A stretch of 10,308 bases of DNA from an uncultured Oscillospiraceae bacterium (GTDB lineage: Bacteria > Bacillota > Clostridia > Oscillospirales > Oscillospiraceae): assembly GCA_910588105.1 (NCBI GenBank), contig CAJUQD010000078.1, positions 1-10,308 on the forward strand. The letters are read 5' to 3'. The notes beneath the pieces were generated by a model. It worked only from the letters and a program-made list of their open reading frames with translations. It had not been told where the DNA came from and made no database searches. This document shows positions 1-7,033 of this stretch, piece by piece. Within the stretch, counting starts at the first letter, position 1. Each line of letters starts with the position of its first letter. Position numbers and translations under genes: made by a program.

Positions 1-220
1 TCTGGGCGGGGGTGAGGGATTCCATCACGTCCTGGCCCACGGCCCGCTCGGTGACCGAGGCCACAAAGCTTTTAACCACCTTGAAATTGACGTCCGCCTC
101 CAGAAGGGCCATTTTGATCTCCTTCATGGCCTCCTTCACATCGGCCTCGGACAAACGGCCCTTGCCCCGCAGGCGCTTGAACACGGCGGACAGCTTATCG
201 GTGAGACTTTCAAATGCCAT
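1..220 (-). CDS. ffh: Signal recognition particle protein Ffh, N-terminal part (runs off window)
   Basis: Only the first 73 or so residues are inside the window; the gene continues past base 1. The minus-strand protein begins MAFESLTDKLSAVFKRLRGK and continues with LSEADVKEAMKEIKMALLEA and DVNFKVVKSFV, the four-helix N domain of Ffh. The G domain with the GTPase motifs and the M domain that binds SRP RNA and signal peptides lie outside. Ffh works in the cytoplasm, delivering ribosomes that are making membrane or secreted proteins to FtsY and SecYEG. The start is the ATG complementary to 218-220; an AGGAG (complement of 229-233) within the end of ylxM lies 8 bases upstream. It sits 5 bases after ylxM and is very probably co-transcribed with it, the usual ylxM-ffh pairing in Firmicutes. 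Confidence 0.95.
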   Translation of the reverse strand, partial: MAFESLTDKLSAVFKRLRGKGRLSEADVKEAMKEIKMALLEADVNFKVVKSFVASVTERAVGQDVMESLTPAQ

Positions 221-225
221 AACAG

Positions 226-597
226 TTACTCCTGCTCCAGTTTGGCCACATTTTCCTTGATAGTCCGGGCCAGCTCATCCAGCATGGCGTCGCTGTAGCT
301 GCGCCGGTCAACAGACTGGAGCAGCTTGTCGGCGGCCTGGTCAATGGCGGCGATAGCCGCCCGGGACTGCTGGAAACGGCGGATAATGTGGGTTTTGTCC
401 TCAATCTCCGTCATGGATGCCTCGGCCCGGACGATCACATCCCGCACGCCCTGGCGGGAGATGCCGTAATTCTCCGCGATCTCAGCCAACGACAAGTCCT
501 CATTGTAATAGAGGTCATAGAATTCCCGCTGGCGCTCAGTGAGCAGATCGCCGTAAAAATCAAACAGCATGGCCATTCGGTATGCCTGATTTTTCAT
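226..597 (-). CDS. ylxM: YlxM family DNA-binding/SRP-associated protein
   Basis: This 123-residue protein has the typical size of YlxM, the small helix-turn-helix protein encoded immediately before ffh in Firmicutes. What can be seen: an N-terminal RMAMLFDFYGDLLTERQREF segment, then a sigma-region-4-like helix-turn-helix at about residues 35-58 (SLAEIAENYGISRQGVRDVI), then a charged helical C-terminal half. In streptococci the YlxM family has been linked to SRP function; a regulatory role is suggested only by the helix-turn-helix. The ATG at 595-597 is preceded by a GGAGGCGG ribosome binding site (complement of 604-611). A promoter and an inverted repeat lie just upstream. No truncation or odd residues are seen. 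Confidence 0.93.
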   Translation of the reverse strand: MKNQAYRMAMLFDFYGDLLTERQREFYDLYYNEDLSLAEIAENYGISRQGVRDVIVRAEASMTEIEDKTHIIRRFQQSRAAIAAIDQAADKLLQSVDRRSYSDAMLDELARTIKENVAKLEQE

Positions 598-621
598 GGA
601 ATCCCGCCTCCAAAAATAATG

Positions 622-643
622 TGTAAAGTTTATTAGCTTTACA
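622..643 (-). promoter_or_regulatory. Inverted repeat at the ylxM transcript start (possible operator or 5' hairpin)
   Basis: TGTAAAG and CTTTACA form perfect 7-bp arms around an 8-base spacer. The repeat begins at the predicted transcription start of ylxM-ffh. It could be a protein-binding site, for instance for the helix-turn-helix protein YlxM itself (inference), or form a short hairpin at the 5' end of the mRNA. Confidence 0.45.
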
Positions 644-650
644 ATGAGTT

Positions 651-679
651 ACTATACCACAAACGATCTCAAAAGTCAA
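651..679 (-). promoter_or_regulatory. Promoter of ylxM-ffh (sigma-A type)
   Basis: Read on the minus strand, TTGACT (complement of 674-679) is followed after exactly 17 bases by TATAGT (complement of 651-656). The predicted transcript start is near 644, leaving an untranslated leader of about 45 bases before ylxM. The match to the sigma-A consensus is strong at both boxes. The assignment is from sequence only. Confidence 0.75.
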
Positions 680-772
680 GGAGAAAATGCCTGGATTTTC
701 CGGGAAACCGGGAAATTTCCGAAAAAATTGGAAAACCTTTCAGACGGGGCAGATTCTTATGCTGAACCGGCA

Positions 773-802
773 TTGACAAGCGAAGGGTGCACGGCGTATG
801 AT
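773..802 (+). promoter_or_regulatory. Promoter of cysK (sigma-A type)
   Basis: A perfect TTGACA (773-778) is followed after 18 bases by TATGAT (797-802). Transcription would start near 809, leaving a leader of about 100 bases. The leader contains a small imperfect hairpin near 808-826 but no recognisable T-box or SAM riboswitch core. Between this promoter and the divergent ylxM promoter (680-772) there are only short palindromic tracts, for example GGAAATTTCC at 711-720. Confidence 0.7.
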
Positions 803-911
803 GTATATCGGGCCGGGAAAGGCCGATCTGGAAATAACGCATCACGGAAGGGCGAAAGGCGCCGGGCATTAAAAGCTTGGACAGCGCGCTCATTGAGGAG
901 GGACGCCGTAT

Positions 912-1844
912 ATGGGGAACATTTATACATCAATAGACCAGCTGATCGGCCGTACACCGCTGCTGGAACTTACCCGGCTGGAGCGGGCAGAGGGGACGGG
1001 GGGCCGGATCCTGGCAAAGCTGGAATATTTCAACCCTGCGGGGAGTGCAAAGGACCGGGTGGCCAAGGCCATGCTGGATGACGCCGAGGCCAGGGGGATG
1101 CTGAAGCCGGGCAGCGTTATCATTGAGCCCACATCAGGAAACACCGGAATCGGCTTGACCTCGGTGGCATCAGCGCGGGGCTATCGAGTCATCATTGTTA
1201 TGCCCGACACTATGAGCATGGAGCGGCGGCAGCTGATGAAGGCATATGGAGCCGAGTTGGTACTTACTGAAGGGGCGAAGGGAATGGCTGGGGCCATTGC
1301 CAAGGCGGAGGAGCTGGCCCGGGAGATTTCCGGCAGTTTCATTCCCGGCCAGTTTGTCAACCCGGCCAACCCTGCCGCCCACAGGACGTCCACCGGGCCG
1401 GAGATCTGGGAGGATACCGATGGCCAAGTGGATATTTTTGTGGCTGGAGTGGGCACCGGCGGCACCATTACTGGGGTAGGTGAATACCTGAAGGGGAAAA
1501 ACCCCAAGGTGGAGGTGGTGGCGGTGGAGCCCGCCAGCTCCCCGGTTTTGAGCAAAGGAACCCCGGGAGCCCATAAAATCCAGGGGATCGGTGCGGGCTT
1601 TGTGCCCCAGGTGCTGAATACCACTGTGTACGATGAGATTATCACCGTGGAGGATCAGGACGCCTTTGCTTTGGGTAGAAGAATGGGGCGGCTGGAGGGT
1701 ATACTGGTGGGCATTTCCTCCGGGGCGGCCCTGTGGGCGGCGGTGCAGCTGGCCAAACGGGTGGAAAACGCGGGCAAAACGATTGTGGCTGTTCTGCCCG
1801 ATGCCGGGGAGCGCTACCTGTCAACACCCATGTTCAAGGAGTAG
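912..1844 (+). CDS. cysK: Cysteine synthase A (O-acetylserine sulfhydrylase)
   Basis: CysK is a cytoplasmic pyridoxal-phosphate enzyme that makes L-cysteine from O-acetylserine and sulfide. The 310-residue protein is full length for the family and carries all expected motifs in order: NPAGSAKDR at 41-49 with Lys47 as the Schiff-base lysine; the substrate loop PTSGNTG at 73-79; the PLP phosphate-binding loop GTGGT at 181-185; SSGAA at 269-273, which holds the pyridine-nitrogen serine; and the terminal LPDAGERYLST. The start is fixed by GAGGAGGG (895-902), 9 bases upstream of the ATG. It is transcribed alone, from its own promoter to its own terminator, divergently from ylxM-ffh. A cystathionine beta-synthase assignment is unlikely because the length is that of CysK and no CBS domain is present; CysK and CysM are hard to separate by eye. 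Confidence 0.95.
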   Translation: MGNIYTSIDQLIGRTPLLELTRLERAEGTGGRILAKLEYFNPAGSAKDRVAKAMLDDAEARGMLKPGSVIIEPTSGNTGIGLTSVASARGYRVIIVMPDTMSMERRQLMKAYGAELVLTEGAKGMAGAIAKAEELAREISGSFIPGQFVNPANPAAHRTSTGPEIWEDTDGQVDIFVAGVGTGGTITGVGEYLKGKNPKVEVVAVEPASSPVLSKGTPGAHKIQGIGAGFVPQVLNTTVYDEIITVEDQDAFALGRRMGRLEGILVGISSGAALWAAVQLAKRVENAGKTIVAVLPDAGERYLSTPMFKE

Positions 1845-1862
1845 GGCTGGTTTGAATAGTAT

Positions 1863-1898
1863 GGAAACACCCCCGCCTGGGCGGGGGTGTTTCCGTGT
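1863..1898 (+). terminator. Hairpin terminator after cysK
   Basis: A perfect 14-bp stem (1863-1876 with 1881-1894, GGAAACACCCCCGC on the left arm) with a 4-base loop CTGG lies 19 bases after the cysK stop codon. The T tract behind it is short (GTGTTT), but the stem is very GC-rich. Confidence 0.8.
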
Positions 1899-1933
1899 TT
1901 AGAAAAAATTTACCGCTCCAGGCAAAATAACAG

Positions 1934-1962
1934 GTGTCAAATGGCGGCCTATGATGTATAAT
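1934..1962 (+). promoter_or_regulatory. Promoter of the ymfF-ymfH-lgt-folD run
   Basis: A perfect TATAAT (1957-1962) is preceded at 17 bases by GTGTCA (1934-1939), a 4-of-6 match to the -35 consensus. It lies between the cysK terminator and ymfF and gives a leader of roughly 33 bases. Confidence 0.65.
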
Positions 1963-2001
1963 ACTGGTTTAGAACAATCTGCACCAATGAGGAGGAAGGT
2001 T

Positions 2002-3282
2002 ATGCAGCAGCATTGGAAGCGGCTGGCGGACGGCGTGGAACTGTCCGCAATCCAGACGGACAAGTTCAAAACTGGCCTGTTGGCCGTGACCCTTACTATC
2101 CCCCTGAGCGGGGAAACCGCCACCGCCGGGGCGCTGATCCCGGAGGTGCTCAGCCGGGGCAGCAGGAACCACCCGGATATGGAGCGGCTGTCCGCTGCGA
2201 CGGATGCGCTGTACGGCGCTTCTTTGGGCCCGGCGGTGCGCCAGCGGGGGGAGAGCCAGTGCGTCAGCTTTTTGAGCAGCTTCATTGACGACCATTATGC
2301 CCTGGATGGGTCGGCGGTGCTGGAACCGACCGCCGCCTTGATGGGAGAGGTTTTGCTGGATCCCGTGCTCCAGGAGGGGGCATTCCGGCGGGATTATGTG
2401 GAGTCGGAAGGGGTCAACCTGGCCGACCGTATTGAGGCGCGGGTGAATGACAAGCGTGGATGGGCGGTTTTCCGGCTGATACAGGAGATGTGCGCCGGGG
2501 AGGCCTATGCCGTGGATAAGCTGGGCAGCGCACAGTGCGCCCGGTCCATGACGGCGGAGCGGCTGTGGGCGGATTACCGGGCGCTGCTTTCCCGGGCCCG
2601 GGTAAATTTTTACTACGGCGGCGCCGCCCGGCTGGAACGGGTGGAGGATGCGGTGCGCCGCGCATTTGCCCCGCTGCTGACGGGGCGGGACGCCCCCGTG
2701 CGCTGCCAGGTGGAGGCGGAGCCCAGGGGGCCTGTGCGCACGGTGACCGATGCCATGGACGTGACCCAGGGCAAGCTGGCTATTGGTTTCCGCACCGGCG
2801 GGATTACCATGGCCAGCGATGATTACCCGGCCCTGGTGGTGTGCAATGCCCTCTATGGCGGCAGCGCAAACTCCAAATTGTTTTTGAACGTGCGGGAAAA
2901 GCTGAGCCTGTGTTACTATGCCTCGTCCATGCTGGATAAGGTAAAGGGACTGATGGTGGTGTCTTCCGGGGTGGAGTTTGCCCAGTTTGACCGGGCACAG
3001 GAGGCGATTTTAGACCAGCTGGAGGCGATGCGGCGGGGGGACTTTACCCAGGAGGAGCTCACCGCAGCCATCCGAACAGTGACGGGCAGCCTGCGGGGCC
3101 GGCAGGACAGCCAGGGGCAGATGGAGGACGACCGGTTGACCGGCGTACTGTTCCACGCAGCGGCCGGGGAGGACGGGGAGCTTATCAAAGCGGTGGAGGC
3201 GGTGACGGCGGACCAGGTGGCCGGGGCCGCCCAAAAGCTGAAGCTGGATACCATATTCCGCCTGACGGGGAAGGAGGGCTGA
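2002..3282 (+). CDS. ymfF: M16 family peptidase-like protein YmfF (non-catalytic partner)
   Basis: This 426-residue protein has the fold and size of one half of an M16 (pitrilysin/insulinase) peptidase but lacks the HxxEH zinc motif: the equivalent N-terminal stretch reads LIPEVLSRGSRNHPDMERLS, without the histidines and glutamate. The C-terminal M16 domain is recognisable by GKLAIGFRTGG, by NALYGGSANSKLFLNVREKL at about 277-296, and by LCYYASS. In M16 heterodimers one subunit is catalytic and the other helps bind substrate. In Bacillus subtilis the adjacent ymfF and ymfH have been connected with 5-aminopentanol modification of EF-P, and current automatic naming follows this; whether it applies here is inference. 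The start at 2002 follows AGGAGG (1990-1995) by 6 bases; an upstream in-frame ATG at 1951 overlaps the promoter and is excluded. It ends 4 bases before ymfH. Confidence 0.88.
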   Translation: MQQHWKRLADGVELSAIQTDKFKTGLLAVTLTIPLSGETATAGALIPEVLSRGSRNHPDMERLSAATDALYGASLGPAVRQRGESQCVSFLSSFIDDHYALDGSAVLEPTAALMGEVLLDPVLQEGAFRRDYVESEGVNLADRIEARVNDKRGWAVFRLIQEMCAGEAYAVDKLGSAQCARSMTAERLWADYRALLSRARVNFYYGGAARLERVEDAVRRAFAPLLTGRDAPVRCQVEAEPRGPVRTVTDAMDVTQGKLAIGFRTGGITMASDDYPALVVCNALYGGSANSKLFLNVREKLSLCYYASSMLDKVKGLMVVSSGVEFAQFDRAQEAILDQLEAMRRGDFTQEELTAAIRTVTGSLRGRQDSQGQMEDDRLTGVLFHAAAGEDGELIKAVEAVTADQVAGAAQKLKLDTIFRLTGKEG

Positions 3283-3286
3283 GGTG

Positions 3287-4558
3287 ATGGATAAGCTGGA
3301 ATATACCGCGCTGGGCCAGAGCGTCTGCCACTGCCTGCTGCCCAATGGACTGAATATCTACGTGGATGTGAGGCCGGAATACGCCAAGCAGTTCGCTTTT
3401 TTTGCCACCCGTTACGGCGGGATGGATCTGCGCTTCCGCGGGGAGGACGGGGAATGGCTGGGCACCCCGGCGGGGGTGGCCCACTTTTTGGAGCACAAGA
3501 CCTTTGATACCGAGGATGGGAACGCCCTCCAGCGCATGGCGGCCAATGGGGTGGACCCCAACGCATTCACCTCCGCGTCCATGACGGGCTACTATTTCGA
3601 CGGTGTGCGGGGCTTTGAGGAGAATCTGCGCACCCTGCTGTCCTTCGTATCCGTGCCTTGGTTCACCCCTGAGAGCGTGGCCAAGGAGCAGGGCATTATC
3701 GCCCAGGAGATCCGCATGTGCGAGGACGACCCCAACGACGAGGCGTATTATGGCCTGCTGGAGGCAATGTACGTCAGCCATCCCGTGCGAAACCGGGTGG
3801 CGGGGACGGTGGAGTCCATCTCCTGCATCACGGCGGATACCCTGTACCAGTGCCACCGTGCGTTTTACCGGCCGGGAAATATGGTGCTGTGCGCGGCGGG
3901 AAACATTGATCCCCAGCGGGTAGCGGACATCGCCCAAGAGGTGCTGCCGGGCGCGCCTGCCCCGGCAGTGGCGGTAGACCATGGGCGTCCGGAACCGGTT
4001 CAGGTGGGGAAGCATGACACGCGAAAGACCATGGCGGTGTCCATGCCCCTGTTTGCCTTGGGCTTCAAGGGGACGCCCGCGGTTGGGGCGGAAGGCCTGC
4101 GCCAGCGGCTGGTTGCGGAGCTGATATGCGACATGCTGTTCAGCCCGTCCGCGCCGCTCTACAGCCGCCTTTACGAACAGGGGCTCATCAACGGCTCTTT
4201 TGGCAGCTTCTATTCCTCCAGCCCGGGCTGTGCGTTTGTTGCGGCGGAGGGGGAGAGCCGGGATCCGGAGCGGGTGCGCGGCGAGGTGCTGAAGGAGGCG
4301 ATCCGCCTGGGGCGGGAGGGCATTGACCCCGCACTGTGGGACCGGCTGAAACGGGCGGCCTACGGCACCATGGTGCGCCACCTCAATTCCATGGAGGACA
4401 CCTGTATCGAGTTGGCTGAGGCCCACTTCAATAGGGCGGACTACCTCAGCTTTCCCCAGGCGTTCCAGAGCATTGAGCGGGCGGACGGGGAAGCCCTGCT
4501 GCGGGAATGGTGCGTGGAGGAGCGCACTGCCCTGTCCGTCATTTTGCCGGAAGAATAG
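3287..4558 (+). CDS. ymfH: M16 family zinc peptidase YmfH
   Basis: This is the catalytic partner of the preceding gene. The 423-residue protein has the inverted zinc motif HFLEH at 66-70 (His66 and His70 as ligands, Glu69 as base), and a downstream glutamate in KEQGIIAQEI (Glu141) at the expected distance of about 71 residues for the third ligand. It continues with NAFTSASMTGYYF, typical of the active-site half, and a second M16 domain towards the C terminus. No signal peptide or membrane segment is seen, so it is probably cytoplasmic. ATG 3287 lies 8 bases after AAGGAGGG (3271-3278); a GTG at 3284 directly before it is a possible alternative start. It is tightly coupled to ymfF and followed after 23 bases by lgt. 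The exact substrate is unknown. Confidence 0.9.
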   Translation: MDKLEYTALGQSVCHCLLPNGLNIYVDVRPEYAKQFAFFATRYGGMDLRFRGEDGEWLGTPAGVAHFLEHKTFDTEDGNALQRMAANGVDPNAFTSASMTGYYFDGVRGFEENLRTLLSFVSVPWFTPESVAKEQGIIAQEIRMCEDDPNDEAYYGLLEAMYVSHPVRNRVAGTVESISCITADTLYQCHRAFYRPGNMVLCAAGNIDPQRVADIAQEVLPGAPAPAVAVDHGRPEPVQVGKHDTRKTMAVSMPLFALGFKGTPAVGAEGLRQRLVAELICDMLFSPSAPLYSRLYEQGLINGSFGSFYSSSPGCAFVAAEGESRDPERVRGEVLKEAIRLGREGIDPALWDRLKRAAYGTMVRHLNSMEDTCIELAEAHFNRADYLSFPQAFQSIERADGEALLREWCVEERTALSVILPEE

Positions 4559-4581
4559 ATAAGACATAGAGGGGAATGACC

Positions 4582-5616
4582 ATGACAAATACCGTTTTTT
4601 TCCCCGGCCTGGGGCTGGAATTTGAACTCAACCGGGTGGCGTTCACCGTATTCGGTCACAACATTTACTGGTATGGCGTCATTATTGCGGCGGGCTTTCT
4701 GCTGGCAGTGATCTACGGCCTGCATATCGCACCCCGGTTTGGCATGGACCCGGATAAGATTACCGACGCTATTTTTGTGGTGGTGCCCATGGCCATCATT
4801 GGCGCCCGGCTGTATTACGTGATTTTCAATCCGGCGGTGTGCCTCGGTGCGGACGGCTCCTTCAGCTTGCTGAGGATGATCGCATTTTGGGACGGGGGGC
4901 TGGCCATCTACGGCGGCGTCATCGCCACGGTGGTCACCGCCGTGATCTACTGCCGGGTACGGAAGATCGACTTCTGGAGCGGCATGGATGTCACCGTCTA
5001 CGGCCTGCTCATCGGCCAGCTCATTGGGCGCTGGGGAAATTTTGTCAATGTGGAGGCCTACGGCGGGCTTACCAAGCTACCTTGGCGGATGTGCTCCAGC
5101 TCCATCGCTAATGAGCTGTGGCGGGATGGGTTTTTGGAATCCGAGCAGATGTACCAGAGCGTTTTGGACGGTACGCTGGGGGTCCACCCCACCTTTTTGT
5201 ATGAATCGCTGTGGAACCTGCTGGGGCTGGCGCTGCTGATCCTGCTGATGAAGCGGGGAAGGAAGTTCAACGGGCAGATGTTCCTCAGTTACGTGATCTG
5301 GTATGGTCTGGGCCGGGCGGCGATCGAGGGGCTGAGAACGGACAGCCTGTACTTCTTCGGCACGCCCATACGCTCGTCCCAGATGCTGGGCATCCTGTCG
5401 GCTGCGGTTGGCATTGGGCTGTATGTGGTTCGGCGCAGGACTGCCGGGCCTGCGCTGCCTCCCTTCCGGGCCGCAGACGGGGAGGGGGAAGAGAGGAAAA
5501 CAGGCGAGAGCGCTCCGGCGGAAGAGGCTGCTCCAGGAGAAATGATCCCGACCCAGCCCGTCTTGCAGGAGGAAGAACGTAAGGAGGAGAATAAAGATGG
5601 CGGCGACACGGATTGA
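4582..5616 (+). CDS. lgt: Prolipoprotein diacylglyceryl transferase
   Basis: Lgt transfers diacylglycerol from phosphatidylglycerol to the lipobox cysteine of prolipoproteins, the first step of lipoprotein maturation, in the cytoplasmic membrane. The 344-residue protein shows multiple hydrophobic segments and the family signature GRWGNFVNVEAYG at 149-161, with Arg150, Asn153, Glu158 and Gly161 matching residues important in E. coli Lgt. It also has HPTFLYE at 202-208 and the RxxxE pair Arg245/Glu249 in GLGRAAIEGLRTD. After the last membrane segment (about 268-283) there is a hydrophilic tail of about 60 residues rich in Glu, Ala, Pro and Lys, longer than in compact homologues. ATG 4582 is preferred because GAGGGG (4569-4574) lies 7 bases away; the in-frame ATG at 4576 is only one base away. 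Its 3' end overlaps folD by 20 bases. Confidence 0.95.
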   Translation: MTNTVFFPGLGLEFELNRVAFTVFGHNIYWYGVIIAAGFLLAVIYGLHIAPRFGMDPDKITDAIFVVVPMAIIGARLYYVIFNPAVCLGADGSFSLLRMIAFWDGGLAIYGGVIATVVTAVIYCRVRKIDFWSGMDVTVYGLLIGQLIGRWGNFVNVEAYGGLTKLPWRMCSSSIANELWRDGFLESEQMYQSVLDGTLGVHPTFLYESLWNLLGLALLILLMKRGRKFNGQMFLSYVIWYGLGRAAIEGLRTDSLYFFGTPIRSSQMLGILSAAVGIGLYVVRRRTAGPALPPFRAADGEGEERKTGESAPAEEAAPGEMIPTQPVLQEEERKEENKDGGDTD

Positions 5617-6442
5617 CGGCAAGGCCCTGGCGGCCAAGCTGAAGGAAAATGTCCGGGCGGAGGCGGCGGTTCTGCCCCGGAAGCCCGGCTTGGCGGTAAT
5701 TTTGGTGGGGGACGACCCGGCCTCCCGGGTGTATGTGACCAGTAAGCGCAAGGACTGCGAGGAGTGCGGCTTCTATAGCGAGGAGTACGCGCTGCCCGCC
5801 GAAACCACCCAAAAACAGCTGCTGGAGCTGGTGGCGGAGTTAAATGGACGGGCAGACATTGACGGCATTCTGGTTCAGCTGCCCCTGCCCAAGGGGCTGG
5901 ATGAGCGGGAGGTGCTGCTGGCTATTGACCCGACCAAGGATGTGGACTGCTTCCATCCGTATAACGTGGGGCAGCTCACTATTGGAACGCCGATATTCCA
6001 GCCCTGCACCCCTGGCGGCGTGATGGAGATGCTCCGGGAGTACCATATCGACCCGGCGGGGAAGCGGTGTGTGGTGCTGGGCCGGTCCAACATCGTAGGT
6101 AAGCCCATGGCGCTGTTATTGCTCCACGCCCACGGCACGGTGGTGACGTGCCATTCCAAGACGCCGGATCTGAAGGAGCTGGCCGCTTCCGCCGATATTC
6201 TGGTATCCGCCGTCGGCAAAACGGGGCTGGTCACAGCGGACATGGTGAAGGAGGGGGCGGTGGTCATCGACGTGGCTATGAACCGCAACCAGGCGGGTAA
6301 GCTGTGCGGCGACGTGTGCTTTGAGGAGGCGGCCGCAAAAGCGTCCTACATCACGCCAGTCCCCGGAGGCGTGGGCCCAATGACAAGGGCCATGCTGATG
6401 AAAAACACCTTGACGGCGGCGAAGCTGCACCAGGGCGTATAG
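5597..6442 (+). CDS. folD: Bifunctional methylenetetrahydrofolate dehydrogenase/cyclohydrolase FolD
   Basis: FolD interconverts 5,10-methylene-, 5,10-methenyl- and 10-formyl-tetrahydrofolate in the cytoplasm, supplying one-carbon units for purines and formyl-methionine. The protein of 281 residues is full length. Visible motifs are YVTSK at 46-50 (Tyr46 and catalytic Lys50), GILVQLPLP at 90-98, DVDCFHPYNVG at 115-125, PCTPGGV at 136-142, the nucleotide-binding GRSNIVGKP at 162-170, and the C-terminal TPVPGGVGPMTRAML at 253-267. All catalytic residues are present. AAGGAGGAG (5581-5589) within the lgt 3' end is the ribosome binding site, and the ATG at 5597 overlaps the lgt reading frame, so translation is probably coupled. 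It is the last gene of the run and is followed by a strong terminator. Confidence 0.96.
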   Translation: MAATRIDGKALAAKLKENVRAEAAVLPRKPGLAVILVGDDPASRVYVTSKRKDCEECGFYSEEYALPAETTQKQLLELVAELNGRADIDGILVQLPLPKGLDEREVLLAIDPTKDVDCFHPYNVGQLTIGTPIFQPCTPGGVMEMLREYHIDPAGKRCVVLGRSNIVGKPMALLLLHAHGTVVTCHSKTPDLKELAASADILVSAVGKTGLVTADMVKEGAVVIDVAMNRNQAGKLCGDVCFEEAAAKASYITPVPGGVGPMTRAMLMKNTLTAAKLHQGV

Positions 6443-6457
6443 GCGGCACTCGGGTTC

Positions 6458-6493
6458 ACAGGGCGGGCGGCTTACGCCGCCCGCCCTGTTTTG
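6458..6493 (+). terminator. Intrinsic terminator after folD
   Basis: A perfect 14-bp GC stem (6458-6471, ACAGGGCGGGCGGC, pairing with 6476-6489) with loop TTAC is followed by TTTTG. It lies 15 bases after the folD stop and closes the ymfF-ymfH-lgt-folD transcript. Confidence 0.88.
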
Positions 6494-6727
6494 AAAAAAA
6501 TTCCTGCACTGTCAGCAATTTGCCGCGATCGGGAGGTGTGGAACCAGGTGGCGGCACTGCCCAGATCCCAGCGGCTGGCGCTCTGTCTCCATTACTACCA
6601 GGGCTACACCACCGGGGAGATAACGGACATGCTGGGGGAGAACCTCTCCACCGTGCGCTCCCGGCTGGTACAGTCCCGAAAGAAGCTGAAAATCAAGCTG
6701 GAGGAGGAAGGCTATGGGCAGACATGA
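6491..6727 (+). pseudogene. ECF-type sigma factor remnant (region 4 only)
   Basis: The open frame encodes region 4 of a sigma-70/ECF factor: VWNQVAALPRSQRLALCLHY, then YYQGYTTGEITDMLGENLST with the recognition helix STVRSRLVQSRKKLK. Region 2 (core and -10 binding), normally the first 80-100 residues, is absent; recognisable similarity begins near base 6530, about 40 bases after the folD terminator. The only frame start available is a TTG at 6491 in the terminator tail, or a GTG at 6536, neither with a convincing ribosome binding site. Its end overlaps the next frame by 14 bases, as in sigma/anti-sigma operons. A 5' deletion remnant is the simplest reading. Such a fragment could not act as a sigma factor unless it has another role. 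Confidence 0.75.
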
Positions 6728-6961
6728 GCTGAACAGGATGTTCGACGGACTGCCCCAACCCCAAAACGGGAGCGGGAATTGCTGTGCCAACTTCTCTGGG
6801 ATGACACGAGGAGGAAACGAGCGATGAGAAACTGGAAACGAGTTGTGATAGAAATGGCTGCTGCGGCGCTGCTGGTGACGGGGGCTGCGGCGGTGGTTCT
6901 ACCCGGGCTGAATCAAAGATTCCTGCGGCAGCTGTCCGTTGCGGTAAAAATGTTTGAATGA
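6714..6961 (+). pseudogene. Putative anti-sigma factor remnant, frameshifted and truncated
   Basis: The frame from ATG 6714 begins MGRHELNRMFDGLPQPQ, then runs into an unrelated sequence and stops at 6825-6827. Adding one A to the AAAA run at 6763-6766 joins it smoothly to the frame reading PQKRERELLCQLLWDDTRRK, then RAMRNWKRVVIEMAAAALLV and TGAAAVVLPGLNQRFLRQLS. The restored product has a charged N terminus and one membrane segment (about AAAALLVTGAAAVVL), as expected for a membrane-anchored partner of the sigma factor whose stop codon it overlaps. It ends after only a few residues outside the membrane segment (VAVKMFE then stop at 6961), so the extracellular domain has been lost. Function as anti-sigma is inferred from position and topology; the C-terminal half could be translated alone from ATG 6824, a 45-residue membrane peptide. 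Confidence 0.6.
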
Positions 6962-7033
6962 AACGGACAAAGCCGGCGCCAGAAAACTCCAGGGCAGTTA
7001 GAAGCTGTATTTACAACCTCAAATGCCGTCCGA

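Noticed and set aside
809..911. T-box or other riboswitch in the cysK leader
   Set aside because: The leader is only about 100 bases, with no T-box motif, no SAM riboswitch core and no terminator hairpin.
644..1081. 145-codon plus-strand frame before and into cysK
   Set aside because: It overlaps both divergent promoters and the cysK start, has no ribosome binding site, and its product resembles nothing.
1951..2001. Upstream ATG start for ymfF
   Set aside because: It overlaps the TATAAT box at 1957-1962 and lacks a ribosome binding site, whereas 2002 has AGGAGG at good spacing.
3185..4588. 467-codon open frame on the minus strand
   Set aside because: It lies antisense to ymfH, whose family motifs are clear. 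Long antisense frames are common in GC-rich coding sequence, and its translation is low-complexity His/Arg/Gly-rich with no domain.
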